This document shows, piece by piece, positions 1 to 6,876 of a stretch of 6,876 bases of DNA (position 1 is the first letter of the stretch; the number at the start of each line of letters is the position of its first letter). A model generated the notes under the pieces. The model was not told the origin of the DNA. It saw only the letters and a program-made list of their open reading frames with translations, and made no database searches. The DNA comes from Bacillota bacterium (GTDB lineage Bacteria; Bacillota; Limnochordia; Darwinibacteriales; Darwinibacteriaceae): assembly GCA_012799535.1 (NCBI GenBank), contig JAAZLB010000110.1, positions 1-6,876 of the forward strand. Reading direction: 5' to 3'. The translations under genes were made by a program, and so were the position numbers.

Positions 1-1073
1 GATAAGGCGTGGGTCCGATATAAAATGGCAAAATCCTTAGGAGAATAACCTTGTCTACAAAGGGTCTCAATAGTCTCCCCTACAAAACGGACTTCATGTC
101 TTTCATCTTCTCCTTGGAAAAAGAGAACCTTTTTCCCCTCATCTTTATTAGTAAACAAAGTCTTCGGCTTGCGCTCCGTATTATTGGCAATTACCGAATT
201 GGCGGCGCCCAAGATATTCTTAGTGGATCGATAATTTTCTTCTAGCTTGATAATGGTGGCTCCAGGAAAATCCTTCTCAAATTCAAGGATGTTGCGAATG
301 TCCGCTCCCCGGAAGGCGTAAATACTCTGATCCTCATCACCTACAACACAAATATTGCCTGTTCCTTGTGCTAAAAGCTGGACCAGGACATACTGGGCCA
401 TATTCGTGTCCTGATACTCATCAACTAAAATATGGCTAAACCTCCCTTGGTACTTAGCTAAAACCTGGGGATGTTGTCGCAATAAACGCACTGTGACCAT
501 AATCAAATCATCAAAATCCAAGGCATTATTGGCCACTAATTTAGCTTGATACTTTTGATAAACCTTAGCTACCGTTTGCTCCCAATAATCTCCACCAGAA
601 ACTGGGTAATCCCCTGGAGAGATCAACTCATCCTTGGCCTTACTAATAGCCCCTAGCAATTGCCTAGGATCAGCTCGTTTAGGATCTAAGTTGAGTTCCT
701 TTAAACATTCCCTAATCACAATTAACTGATCAACCTGATCAAAGATTTGAAAATTAGAGGAGTAGTCCGTATAAGCCACTTCTGACCGTAAAATGCGTAC
801 ACAGAGAGAGTGGAATGTGCCCATAAACACCTGCTCACCGGTGGGTCCCACTAAGTCAATGACCCGCTCTTGCATTTCTGAAGCAGCCTTATTAGTGAAA
901 GTAACAGCCACAATCCTATAGGGTGGGATGTGATGTCCTTTGATTAAGTGGGCGATTCGAGAAGTTAAGACCCTCGTCTTGCCACTACCGGCCCCTGCCA
1001 CAACTAAGAGGGGACCATCTACAGTTTCTACTGCTAATCTTTGTTGAGTATTTAAACCTTGCAAATAATCCAT
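1..1073 (-). CDS. pcrA: ATP-dependent DNA helicase PcrA/UvrD, N-terminal part (cut by window edge)
   Basis: Superfamily 1A 3'-5' DNA helicase used in repair, in removing proteins from DNA and in rolling-circle plasmid replication. About 357 residues are visible and the reading frame is open to the left edge, so roughly the second half of a typical protein of about 730 residues is missing. Motifs appear in canonical order: Q motif (LNTQQRLAV, residues 7-15), Walker A AGAGSGKT (26-33), motif Ia TFTNKAA (58-64), GTFHSLC, Walker B DEYQD (218-222), motif III GDEDQSIYAFRGAD (around 245-258) and motif IV LEENYRST with Arg at about 282. The ATG at 1073 is preceded by a strong AAAGGAG site. It is divergent from the SleB-like lipoprotein gene. 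The core motifs are intact, so activity is expected; PcrA is favoured over UvrD or Rep because of the Gram-positive context. Confidence 0.93.
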   Translation of the reverse strand, partial: MDYLQGLNTQQRLAVETVDGPLLVVAGAGSGKTRVLTSRIAHLIKGHHIPPYRIVAVTFTNKAASEMQERVIDLVGPTGEQVFMGTFHSLCVRILRSEVAYTDYSSNFQIFDQVDQLIVIRECLKELNLDPKRADPRQLLGAISKAKDELISPGDYPVSGGDYWEQTVAKVYQKYQAKLVANNALDFDDLIMVTVRLLRQHPQVLAKYQGRFSHILVDEYQDTNMAQYVLVQLLAQGTGNICVVGDEDQSIYAFRGADIRNILEFEKDFPGATIIKLEENYRSTKNILGAANSVIANNTERKPKTLFTNKDEGKKVLFFQGEDERHEVRFVGETIETLCRQGYSPKDFAILYRTHAL

Positions 1074-1079
1074 GTGTTA

Positions 1080-1086
1080 CTCCTTT
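1080..1086 (-). promoter_or_regulatory. Ribosome binding site of pcrA
   Basis: AAAGGAG on the minus strand, 6 nt before the ATG at 1073. It fixes the helicase start; the Q motif begins only a few residues later, as in known PcrA proteins. Confidence 0.8.
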
Positions 1087-1126
1087 TACTGAACTTCTTA
1101 CCAGCGATTCCCAGCAGGTTAGGTCT

Positions 1127-1177
1127 CTTTCCAGGAAGAAATATGTGCTAGAGAAAATTATTAACAAACCTGGAAAG
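1127..1177 (+). repeat. Inverted repeat in the leader of the SleB-like gene
   Basis: CTTTCCAGG (1127-1135) and CCTGGAAAG (1169-1177) are perfect 9-bp inverted arms separated by 33 nt. The right arm runs into the Shine-Dalgarno region AAAGGAAGGA (1174-1183) of the downstream gene. Pairing in the transcript could partly cover the ribosome binding site. This is seen in the sequence; the regulatory role is inference. No convincing sigma-A or sigma-G promoter was identified in the 119-bp divergent gap (1074-1192). Confidence 0.45.
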
Positions 1178-1192
1178 GAAGGATGAACTAAT

Positions 1193-1921
1193 TTGCGCAA
1201 TCATTTCTTTTTATTATCCTTACTAACCTTAGGCCTGGTATTGAGTGGTTGTCTAACCCAAACTTCGCCAAACCCAAGGCCAACGCCTCCCCTAGAAGGA
1301 CAAAAATTCTCCTTAACAGGAGTGGTGGAAGACGCCAGTTCCCATCTGGCCTTCTGGAGTGGAACAGCATCATTGAACGGGCAAAACGTACCCATTCAAA
1401 ATGGTAGCTTTCAATTTAATAACTTAGCTCCAGGAACATACACCCTCACAATTGAAAAGCCTTTTTACAAGCCTTATCAAAAGAAAGTGGTGGTTACTTC
1501 TACAAACATAACCCTCCAAGCCCAACTAACAACGGCATTTTCCCTAAGTGAACTAGATTTACTGGCCCGCTTGGTTTATGCTGAAGCGAAGGGAGAATCC
1601 TATGAAGGACAAGTTGCGGTGGCCGCCAGTGTACTTAATCGAGTACTACACCCCGATTACCCTTCTACCCTAACTGGAGTGATTAATCAGGTGGTAATTC
1701 AAGGTGGTAAAAAATATTATCAATATGAACCAGTACTAAACGGAACTATTAAAACTCCCCCTAGTCAGACTGCGAAAAATGCGGTCTCTGATGCCTTGGT
1801 AGGCTGGGATCCATCTTTAGGGGCCACCGGCTTTTTCGCCCCGAGTAAAGTGGGTCCAAGCTCCTGGGTGTGGACTCGTCCAGCCACAGTAACGATTGGA
1901 AATCATCGCTTCTTCAAGTAG
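1193..1921 (+). CDS. Lipoprotein with C-terminal SleB/CwlJ-family cell-wall hydrolase domain
   Basis: Predicted membrane-anchored peptidoglycan hydrolase, 242 residues. The TTG start at 1193 follows AAAGGAAGGA by about 10 nt and gives a short lipoprotein signal peptide with lipobox LSGC, so Cys20 should be lipidated after signal peptidase II cleavage. A Pro/Thr-rich linker (about 21-36) leads to a small beta-rich domain (about 38-112; GVVEDASS, then FNNLAPGTYTLTIEKPFY) resembling carboxypeptidase-regulatory-like or PEGA folds. Residues about 118-242 match the SleB/CwlJ hydrolase domain (Hydrolase_2): LLARLVYAEAKGESYEGQVA, VLNRV, GWDPSLGA, WTRP and the closing IGNHRFFK. Glu131 of YAEA is the likely catalytic acid by family analogy. 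Relatives cleave spore cortex during germination, but the family also occurs outside spore germination, so a sporulation role is only likely. Classical SleB carries an N-terminal peptidoglycan-binding domain instead of a lipid anchor. Confidence 0.85.
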   Translation: MRNHFFLLSLLTLGLVLSGCLTQTSPNPRPTPPLEGQKFSLTGVVEDASSHLAFWSGTASLNGQNVPIQNGSFQFNNLAPGTYTLTIEKPFYKPYQKKVVVTSTNITLQAQLTTAFSLSELDLLARLVYAEAKGESYEGQVAVAASVLNRVLHPDYPSTLTGVINQVVIQGGKKYYQYEPVLNGTIKTPPSQTAKNAVSDALVGWDPSLGATGFFAPSKVGPSSWVWTRPATVTIGNHRFFK

Positions 1922-1933
1922 TAGAAGTGGGAA

Positions 1934-1957
1934 GCACCTCTCGGAATCGAGAGGTGC
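1934..1957. terminator. Hairpin between convergent genes, probable terminator
   Basis: GCACCTCTCG (1934-1943) and CGAGAGGTGC (1948-1957) form a perfect 10-bp stem with loop GAAT. It begins 13 nt after the stop codon of the SleB-like gene and lies 15 bp from the hisIE stop. The following plus-strand tract (ATCTTCTTC) is only moderately U-rich, and the minus-strand tract (TTCCC) is poor, so it should work best for the plus-strand gene and may serve both. Confidence 0.7.
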
Positions 1958-1972
1958 ATCTTCTTCAACAAA

Positions 1973-2608
1973 TTATTTGCCAGATAAACTTGAACGTCCC
2001 GCTAATTCTTCCCAAATTTCTTCGAGGGCAATATTGCGATAGACTAAGAGAACTAAAAGATGGAAAAGTAAGTCACTAACCTCATAAATAAGCTCTTCAT
2101 TGCCACCATTCTTACCTGCGATAATTACTTCGATGGCTTCTTCTCCAAGGGCTTTGAGTATTTTATCCAGCCCATTTTCCATGAGGTAATTAGTGTAAGA
2201 ACCTACCTTAGGTGAACGGCGACGATCTTCAATGGTGGCATAAAGCCAAGAAAGGGTTTCCCGGTTAGGTAGTAAATCACTCTGATCTGGTCCATCAGAC
2301 ATAATGAGATTATGGAAGCAGCTATAGTTTTCCAAATCATCATCACAGGCCCCGTGTCCCCGTTGTTCCACAACAATTAAGACAGTATCTCGGTCACAGT
2401 CGGCAGTAATTCGGCGCACTTTTTGGACATTACCTGATTCGGCCCCTTTTTTCCATACTTCTTTTCTTCTGCGACTATAAAACCAGGTTTCCCCTGTTTG
2501 CAAAGTCTTGTTAAAGGCCTCCTCATTCATGTAGGCAGTCATCAAGACTCGACCTTGCGTATCCTGTATAACCGTTGGCACGAGACCATTTTCGTCATAC
2601 TTAATCAT
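1973..2608 (-). CDS. hisIE: Bifunctional phosphoribosyl-AMP cyclohydrolase / phosphoribosyl-ATP pyrophosphatase
   Basis: Catalyses steps 2 and 3 of histidine synthesis: HisE hydrolyses PR-ATP to PR-AMP, and HisI opens the adenine ring of PR-AMP. The 211 residues have HisI first (about 1-100: WKKGAESGNVQKVRRI, ADCDRD at 69-74, Cys71, Cys88, Cys97) and HisE second (about 120-205: LYATIEDRR, GSYTNYL, KALGEEAIEVIIAGK, YEVSDLLFHLLVLL). The start is taken at the ATG at 2608 because GGGAGGG lies 8 nt upstream; an in-frame ATG at 2635 overlaps the guaA stop and lacks such a site. The three metal-ligand cysteines are kept, but the usual loop CHTGxxSC reads CDDDLENYSC, two residues longer and without His. 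Only 17 bp separate it from guaA, so the two are probably co-transcribed. No other his gene is visible. The HisIE assignment is firm; full HisI activity is slightly uncertain because of the loop. Confidence 0.93.
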   Translation of the reverse strand: MIKYDENGLVPTVIQDTQGRVLMTAYMNEEAFNKTLQTGETWFYSRRRKEVWKKGAESGNVQKVRRITADCDRDTVLIVVEQRGHGACDDDLENYSCFHNLIMSDGPDQSDLLPNRETLSWLYATIEDRRRSPKVGSYTNYLMENGLDKILKALGEEAIEVIIAGKNGGNEELIYEVSDLLFHLLVLLVYRNIALEEIWEELAGRSSLSGK

Positions 2609-2616
2609 GGTATCAT

Positions 2617-2623
2617 CCCTCCC
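2617..2623 (-). promoter_or_regulatory. Ribosome binding site that decides the hisIE start
   Basis: GGGAGGG on the minus strand, 8 nt before the ATG at 2608 and just after the guaA stop codon (2626-2628). It supports the 211-residue start over the 220-residue alternative. Confidence 0.75.
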
Positions 2624-2625
2624 AC

Positions 2626-3855
2626 TTATTCCCATTCAATGGTGGCTGGTGGCTTTGAACTGATATCATAGACAACCCGATTAATGCCCCGTACTTCCCC
2701 CATTAAACGTTGGCTAATCTGATCTAACACTTCATAGGGAACTCGGCTCCAATCTGCAGTCATCCCATCAGAACTAACCACAAAGCGTAAAGCCACAACA
2801 TAATCATAAGTACGTTCCCCTTGAAATACGCCTACTGTCCGGGTATTAGTAAGTACAACTAAGGCCTGCCAGATCTCCCTATACAAACCAGCTTGACGAA
2901 TTTCTTCCATGGCGATAGCATCAGCCTGGCGTAAAATCTTTAATTTTTCTCTGGTGACCTCTCCCATAATCCGAATGGCAAGTCCCGGACCGGGAAAAGG
3001 ATGACGCCAGACGATTTCTTCTGGTAAATCAAGTTTTTGGGCTAAAAGACGTACTTCATCTTTAAACAAAGTATCTAAGGGCTCTACTAACTCAAACATT
3101 AAATCTTCTGGCAATCCCCCCACATTGTGATGGGATTTCACTAAGGTCCCTGCTTCTGCCCCACTTTCTAAAACATCAGGATATAAAGTGCCTTGGACTA
3201 AGAAGCTGGCGTCACCAATTTTGGCCGCTTCCTCCTCAAAGACCCGAATAAACTCTGTCCCAATTATTTTCCGTTTTGCTTCTGGATCCTCTATTCCCGC
3301 GAGTTTATCAATAAAACGATCCTGGGCATCTACATGAATTAGGGGGATCCCAAATTCCTCGCGAAAAGTTTTAACAACTTGTTCACTTTCGCCCGCCCGC
3401 ATGAAACCATGATCCACATAAATACAAGTCAATTGATCTCCAATAGCCCGGTGGACTAAGACTGCCGCAACAGACGAGTCAATTCCTCCACTTAGCCCGC
3501 AAATTACTTTGCCTGAACCTACTTGAGTTTGCACCCTTGTAAGGGCCTGTTCTAAGAAGAGATCCATATTCCAATCCCTCTTACAGCCACATTGTTCTGT
3601 TAGAAAAAGTTCAACTTCTTCCTCTGATAAAAAAGACTCCCCTAAGGACCATACAGGTATACCTTTGGTGAGTTCGGTGGGTAATTCTTGAGGTAGGCTC
3701 CCCACGAGGATTACTCCCGCGGGTTGACGTTCTTGTAAGGCCCCTTTGAGTTGACGCCCGAGAACAATCTCGCTGTAAACTCCACTCCCCCGTACCTGTT
3801 TGGCCACATCCTGTGCGTTTCCTGAACCATAATCCACTACTAAAACTAGTTCCAA
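2626..3855 (-). CDS. guaA: GMP synthetase with a shortened, catalytically dead glutaminase domain
   Basis: Converts XMP to GMP with ATP and an amide nitrogen donor. It has 409 residues against about 510-525 for normal bacterial GuaA. From the PP-loop LSGGIDSS (121-128) to the C-terminal KPPATIEWE it is complete: [62 protein letters not shown] and [10 protein letters not shown] are all present. The N-terminal amidotransferase domain is reduced to about 90 residues. [10 protein letters not shown] and GVYSEI align with the family start, but the GICYGMQ nucleophile motif reads SLGESF, with Gly72 in place of the catalytic Cys. The sequence then passes directly to the domain's last helix ([12 protein letters not shown]), so the region carrying the catalytic His and Glu is missing. 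The TTG start at 3855 lies 7 nt from GGGGGG, 16 bp after hpt. An ammonia-dependent enzyme, or one fed by a separate glutaminase, is the likely reading. Confidence 0.92.
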   Translation of the reverse strand: MELVLVVDYGSGNAQDVAKQVRGSGVYSEIVLGRQLKGALQERQPAGVILVGSLPQELPTELTKGIPVWSLGESFLSEEEVELFLTEQCGCKRDWNMDLFLEQALTRVQTQVGSGKVICGLSGGIDSSVAAVLVHRAIGDQLTCIYVDHGFMRAGESEQVVKTFREEFGIPLIHVDAQDRFIDKLAGIEDPEAKRKIIGTEFIRVFEEEAAKIGDASFLVQGTLYPDVLESGAEAGTLVKSHHNVGGLPEDLMFELVEPLDTLFKDEVRLLAQKLDLPEEIVWRHPFPGPGLAIRIMGEVTREKLKILRQADAIAMEEIRQAGLYREIWQALVVLTNTRTVGVFQGERTYDYVVALRFVVSSDGMTADWSRVPYEVLDQISQRLMGEVRGINRVVYDISSKPPATIEWE

Positions 3856-3862
3856 ACTGCAA

Positions 3863-3868
3863 CCCCCC
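3863..3868 (-). promoter_or_regulatory. G-rich ribosome binding site of guaA
   Basis: GGGGGG on the minus strand, 7 nt before TTG 3855. This is unusual because it lacks the A of GGAGG. It favours the 409-residue start over a TTG at 3885 that lies within the end of hpt and would add ten residues with no family counterpart. Confidence 0.5.
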
Positions 3869-3871
3869 GTT

Positions 3872-4387
3872 TTAGCTACTAACAACGCCTACATATGGTA
3901 ATTCCCGGTAGCGATGGTTATGATCTAAACCATAGCCCACAACAAATTCATCGGGAATACTAAAGCCAATATAATCGGGAATAAAATCGATCCGCCTACG
4001 ATCTGGTTTATCTAGTAATACAGCTGTTTTTATACTCGCAGGTTGGCGAGACTGAAGTAACTGAGAAAGGTAAGAAAGAGTCAAACCTGAATCGATAATA
4101 TCTTCAACAATTAAGATATCTCTGCCCTCAATGGCTGTATCTAGATCTTTTAAAAGTTGCACAACTCCAGAAGTTTCAGTTGCTGCTCCATAGCTAGAAG
4201 TGGCCATAAAATCAATTTCAAGGGGTACTTGAATGGCCCGTATTAGATCACTCATAAAGACCACTGCACCTTTTAATATGCCCACCACAACCAAATCTTT
4301 CTCCGCGTAATCCCGACTGATCTTAGCCCCTAATTCTTGGACGCGGCTTGCGATTTCCTCCGTACTAATCAACACTCTCGGCTGCAA
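3872..4387 (-). CDS. hpt: Hypoxanthine-guanine phosphoribosyltransferase
   Basis: Purine salvage enzyme: joins hypoxanthine or guanine to PRPP, giving IMP or GMP plus pyrophosphate. It has 171 residues, close to the usual bacterial length of about 170-185. Visible motifs are the pyrophosphate-binding loop GILKGA (37-42), the flexible-loop motif SSYG (64-67), the PRPP-binding signature [10 protein letters not shown] (94-103, with Glu95-Asp96 and Asp99), the base-contacting region [10 protein letters not shown] and the closing [24 protein letters not shown]. The TTG start at 4387 is supported by AGGTGGGA about 7 nt upstream. It is the first gene of the tight hpt-guaA-hisIE cluster and lies behind the groEL terminator, so it should have its own promoter, but no good sigma-A hexamer pair was found in 4402-4470. 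Confidence 0.94.
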   Translation of the reverse strand: MQPRVLISTEEIASRVQELGAKISRDYAEKDLVVVGILKGAVVFMSDLIRAIQVPLEIDFMATSSYGAATETSGVVQLLKDLDTAIEGRDILIVEDIIDSGLTLSYLSQLLQSRQPASIKTAVLLDKPDRRRIDFIPDYIGFSIPDEFVVGYGLDHNHRYRELPYVGVVSS

Positions 4388-4394
4388 ATTCTAT

Positions 4395-4401
4395 CCCACC
4401 T
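4395..4401 (-). promoter_or_regulatory. Ribosome binding site that decides the hpt start
   Basis: AGGTGGG on the minus strand, 7 nt before TTG 4387. A GTG four codons further in is an alternative start but would have a poorly placed Shine-Dalgarno sequence. Confidence 0.6.
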
Positions 4402-4424
4402 ACCGCTTTTTTGGTAGTACTACC
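4400..4424 (-). repeat. Short alternating inverted repeats in the hpt leader
   Basis: GGTAGTACTACC (4413-4424) is a perfect 12-bp palindrome. In the minus-strand transcript its CTACC half can also pair with the next GGTAG (4400-4404), across an A-rich loop, and that GGTAG touches the hpt ribosome binding site. Five-bp stems are weak. This could be a protein-binding operator, a small leader fold, or chance. Confidence 0.35.
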
Positions 4425-4470
4425 TTCGCCACAACCACGGAAGATCCCTTGTAAATCGCCTGTTAAGTTA

Positions 4471-4501
4471 AAAGGACCCTGCAATAGCAGGGTCCTTAAA
4501 G
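4471..4501 (-). terminator. Rho-independent terminator of groES-groEL
   Basis: The stem AAGGACCCTGC / GCAGGGTCCTT (4473-4483 and 4488-4498; 11 bp, loop of 4 nt) lies 26 nt past the groEL stop. On the minus strand the stem is followed by TTTTAACTTAAC, giving the expected U-rich tail. It separates the chaperonin operon from the hpt cluster. Confidence 0.88.
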
Positions 4502-4527
4502 GTGGTCTATCTGTAATTTCTCTTGTC

Positions 4528-6156
<1,629 letters not shown>

Positions 6157-6167
6157 TCACCTTCCTC
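6157..6167 (-). promoter_or_regulatory. Ribosome binding site of groEL
   Basis: GAGGAAGGTGA on the minus strand, about 6 nt before the groEL ATG and lying in the 23-bp groES-groEL gap. Its long complementarity to the 16S tail fits high expression. Confidence 0.7.
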
Positions 6168-6173
6168 GTTAGT

Positions 6174-6458
6174 TTAGTCTATGATAGCAAGTAAATCCGT
6201 TTCTTTGAGAATAAGGAACTCTTCTCCTTGGTGCTTGATTTCGGTACCAGCATACTTAGCAAATAAAACCTTGTCACCAACCTTAACGGTCATGGGAATT
6301 AATTTGCCATCTTCATGTCTGCCTGGGCCCACGGCCTCGATTACACCCTGTTGTGGTTTTTCTTTAGCAGTATCTGGTACATAGATACCACTGGCGGTTT
6401 TTTCTTCTACCTCCACAACCTTTAAGACAACTCGATCTCCTAATGGTTTAATGTTCAA
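6174..6458 (-). CDS. groES: Co-chaperonin GroES (HSP10)
   Basis: Heptameric lid of the GroEL folding chamber. Its 94 residues match the family length. [20 protein letters not shown] begins the beta-barrel, followed by the mobile loop (about 16-33, [13 protein letters not shown]), VGPGR, the [18 protein letters not shown] core and the closing [13 protein letters not shown]. The GroEL-contacting tripeptide, I-V-L in E. coli, reads I25-Y26-V27 here. The start is TTG at 6458 with AAGGGGG 9 nt upstream; no in-frame ATG is available, and the N-terminus [10 protein letters not shown] fits the family exactly. It is the first gene of the groES-groEL operon, downstream of the CIRCE operator. Confidence 0.97.
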   Translation of the reverse strand: MNIKPLGDRVVLKVVEVEEKTASGIYVPDTAKEKPQQGVIEAVGPGRHEDGKLIPMTVKVGDKVLFAKYAGTEIKHQGEEFLILKETDLLAIID

Positions 6459-6467
6459 CTATGTGTA

Positions 6468-6474
6468 CCCCCTT
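6468..6474 (-). promoter_or_regulatory. Ribosome binding site that supports the TTG start of groES
   Basis: AAGGGGG on the minus strand, 9 nt before TTG 6458. Confidence 0.65.
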
Positions 6475-6485
6475 ATACTCTTTTG

Positions 6486-6512
6486 TTAGCACTCCCGAAT
6501 GATGAGTGCTAA
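6486..6512 (-). promoter_or_regulatory. CIRCE operator (HrcA binding site)
   Basis: TTAGCACTC (6486-6494), a 9-nt spacer, and GAGTGCTAA (6504-6512) match the CIRCE consensus perfectly. HrcA represses chaperone genes through this element and releases it on heat stress. It lies between the predicted -10 box and the groES ribosome binding site, as expected for repression of groESL. hrcA itself is not in the window. Confidence 0.98.
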
Positions 6513-6513
6513 A

Positions 6514-6552
6514 TCTATACCATATATTAATCAACCGGACCAATTTTTGCAA
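6514..6552 (-). promoter_or_regulatory. Predicted sigma-A promoter of groES-groEL
   Basis: On the minus strand, -35 TTGCAA (6547-6552), a 17-bp spacer and -10 TAATAT (6524-6529); each hexamer matches consensus at 4 of 6 positions. An alternative -10, TATAGA (6514-6519), pairs with TTGGTC at 18 bp. Either would place the transcription start inside or next to CIRCE, the usual arrangement. Confidence 0.65.
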
Positions 6553-6571
6553 ACCGGCAATACCTCCAAAT

Positions 6572-6587
6572 AACCAACTAATTGGTT
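6572..6587. terminator. Short hairpin after the right-edge gene, possible weak terminator
   Basis: AACCAA (6572-6577) and TTGGTT (6582-6587) form a perfect 6-bp stem with a 4-nt loop, 41 bp past the stop codon of the right-edge gene and upstream of the groES promoter. On the minus strand it is followed by ATTTGG, a weak U-tract. It may be a weak terminator or a regulator site. Confidence 0.35.
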
Positions 6588-6628
6588 GTTTTAGCTCATT
6601 TTCCCACTTTATCTCGCATTTGCTCGTG

Positions 6629-6876
6629 TTATTGTCCTAAAGCTCCCCAACCTGTTTTTGGATCCCAAAAAACTACTCCCGAACTACAGTTACACTCAAG
6701 GCAAAAGTCTAAATCCTCAAACAACCCTAATTCCTGGAGGCGTAAGCCATGGGCACTGTTTTTAAGCTCCCCCAAGGGGGTGTTTGTCTGCACTAAACGG
6801 GCTACCTTAGCCCCATCCCCATAGCTAGTAATGGGGAGATAACTCATAATTAAACCGGCACACCAAGTGTCTTCTA
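6629..6876 (-). CDS. Unrecognised protein, C-terminal end only (enters from right edge)
   Basis: The frame is open from the right edge to a TAA at 6629-6631, giving about 82 residues of the C-terminus. An internal ATG at 6847 is probably not the start, since the frame continues upstream (EDTWCAGLIM). The codon mix resembles that of the neighbouring genes, which supports real coding. Visible features are a hydrophobic stretch (CAGLIMSYLPI), GDGAKVARLV, a leucine-rich part (HGLRLQELGLF), a cysteine cluster CLECNC (C-x2-C-x-C) and an aromatic end (GVVFWDPKTGWGALGQ). I do not recognise the family. It lies about 75 bp upstream of the groES -35 box and on the same strand, but is probably a separate unit because CIRCE and a promoter follow it. 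Confidence 0.6.
   Translation of the reverse strand, partial: EDTWCAGLIMSYLPITSYGDGAKVARLVQTNTPLGELKNSAHGLRLQELGLFEDLDFCLECNCSSGVVFWDPKTGWGALGQ

Noticed and set aside
51..245. Small plus-strand frame at the left end
   Set aside because: It is antisense to the conserved PcrA reading frame, including the motif IV region, and has no ribosome binding site.
3611..3862. Minus-strand open frame overlapping the start of guaA, considered as a lost piece of the glutaminase domain
   Set aside because: The translation (Arg/Thr/Gly-rich) shows no amidotransferase motif; it is a shifted-frame shadow of guaA. The catalytic Cys, His and Glu motifs were not found in any frame nearby.
4388..4470. Purine riboswitch or T-box ahead of hpt-guaA-hisIE
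   Set aside because: The gap is only about 80 nt and partly taken by other elements; no conserved riboswitch core or T-box sequence is visible.
6456..6552. Possible 34-codon TTG-initiated frame running from the groES promoter through CIRCE
   Set aside because: It covers the promoter and operator, has no convincing ribosome binding site and looks like chance.
6629..6876. Possible resemblance of the right-edge protein (FCLECN, then VVFWDP) to SMI1/KNR4 (SUKH) immunity proteins
   Set aside because: Only a few residues match and the order of surrounding motifs does not fit; too weak to report as an assignment.

Overview
The window looks like chromosomal DNA of a low-to-mid-GC, probably endospore-forming Firmicute, most likely a clostridial-class relative. 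The evidence is a perfect CIRCE operator ahead of groES-groEL, a PcrA-type helicase, an SleB-type cell-wall hydrolase, strong purine-rich Shine-Dalgarno sequences, and heavy use of TTG start codons (sleB-like gene, guaA, hpt, groES). I cannot name the species. I see no mobile element, CRISPR array, rRNA or tRNA.

Layout, left to right. (1) 1-1073, minus strand: the N-terminal half of a UvrD/PcrA DNA helicase, cut by the left edge. (2) 1193-1921, plus strand, divergent from pcrA: a predicted lipoprotein with a beta-sandwich-like middle domain and a C-terminal SleB/CwlJ-type hydrolase domain. A 10-bp hairpin (1934-1957) separates it from the convergent minus-strand genes. (3) 1973-4387, minus strand, a tight cluster transcribed hpt > guaA > hisIE with gaps of 16-17 bp: hypoxanthine phosphoribosyltransferase, GMP synthetase and the bifunctional histidine enzyme HisIE. 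(4) 4471-6552, minus strand: groES-groEL with a two-hexamer promoter, CIRCE operator and rho-independent terminator. (5) 6629-6876, minus strand: the C-terminal end of an unrecognised gene entering from the right edge.

The most notable feature is GuaA. Its ATP-pyrophosphatase and dimerisation parts are complete and canonical, but the N-terminal glutamine amidotransferase domain has shrunk from about 200 residues to about 90. The start of the domain is recognisable; the catalytic Cys is replaced by Gly and the part that should carry the catalytic His and Glu is absent. The enzyme should not be able to hydrolyse glutamine itself, so it either uses free ammonia or receives it from a separate glutaminase. 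Secondary points are hpt in the place where some clostridia carry guaB between groEL and guaA, a HisI metal-loop variant next to guaA and away from other his genes, and the lipoprotein form of the SleB-type hydrolase.

Functionally, the hpt-guaA-hisIE cluster links PRPP use, purine salvage, GMP formation and two early histidine steps. GroESL is a separately terminated, HrcA-controlled heat-shock operon.
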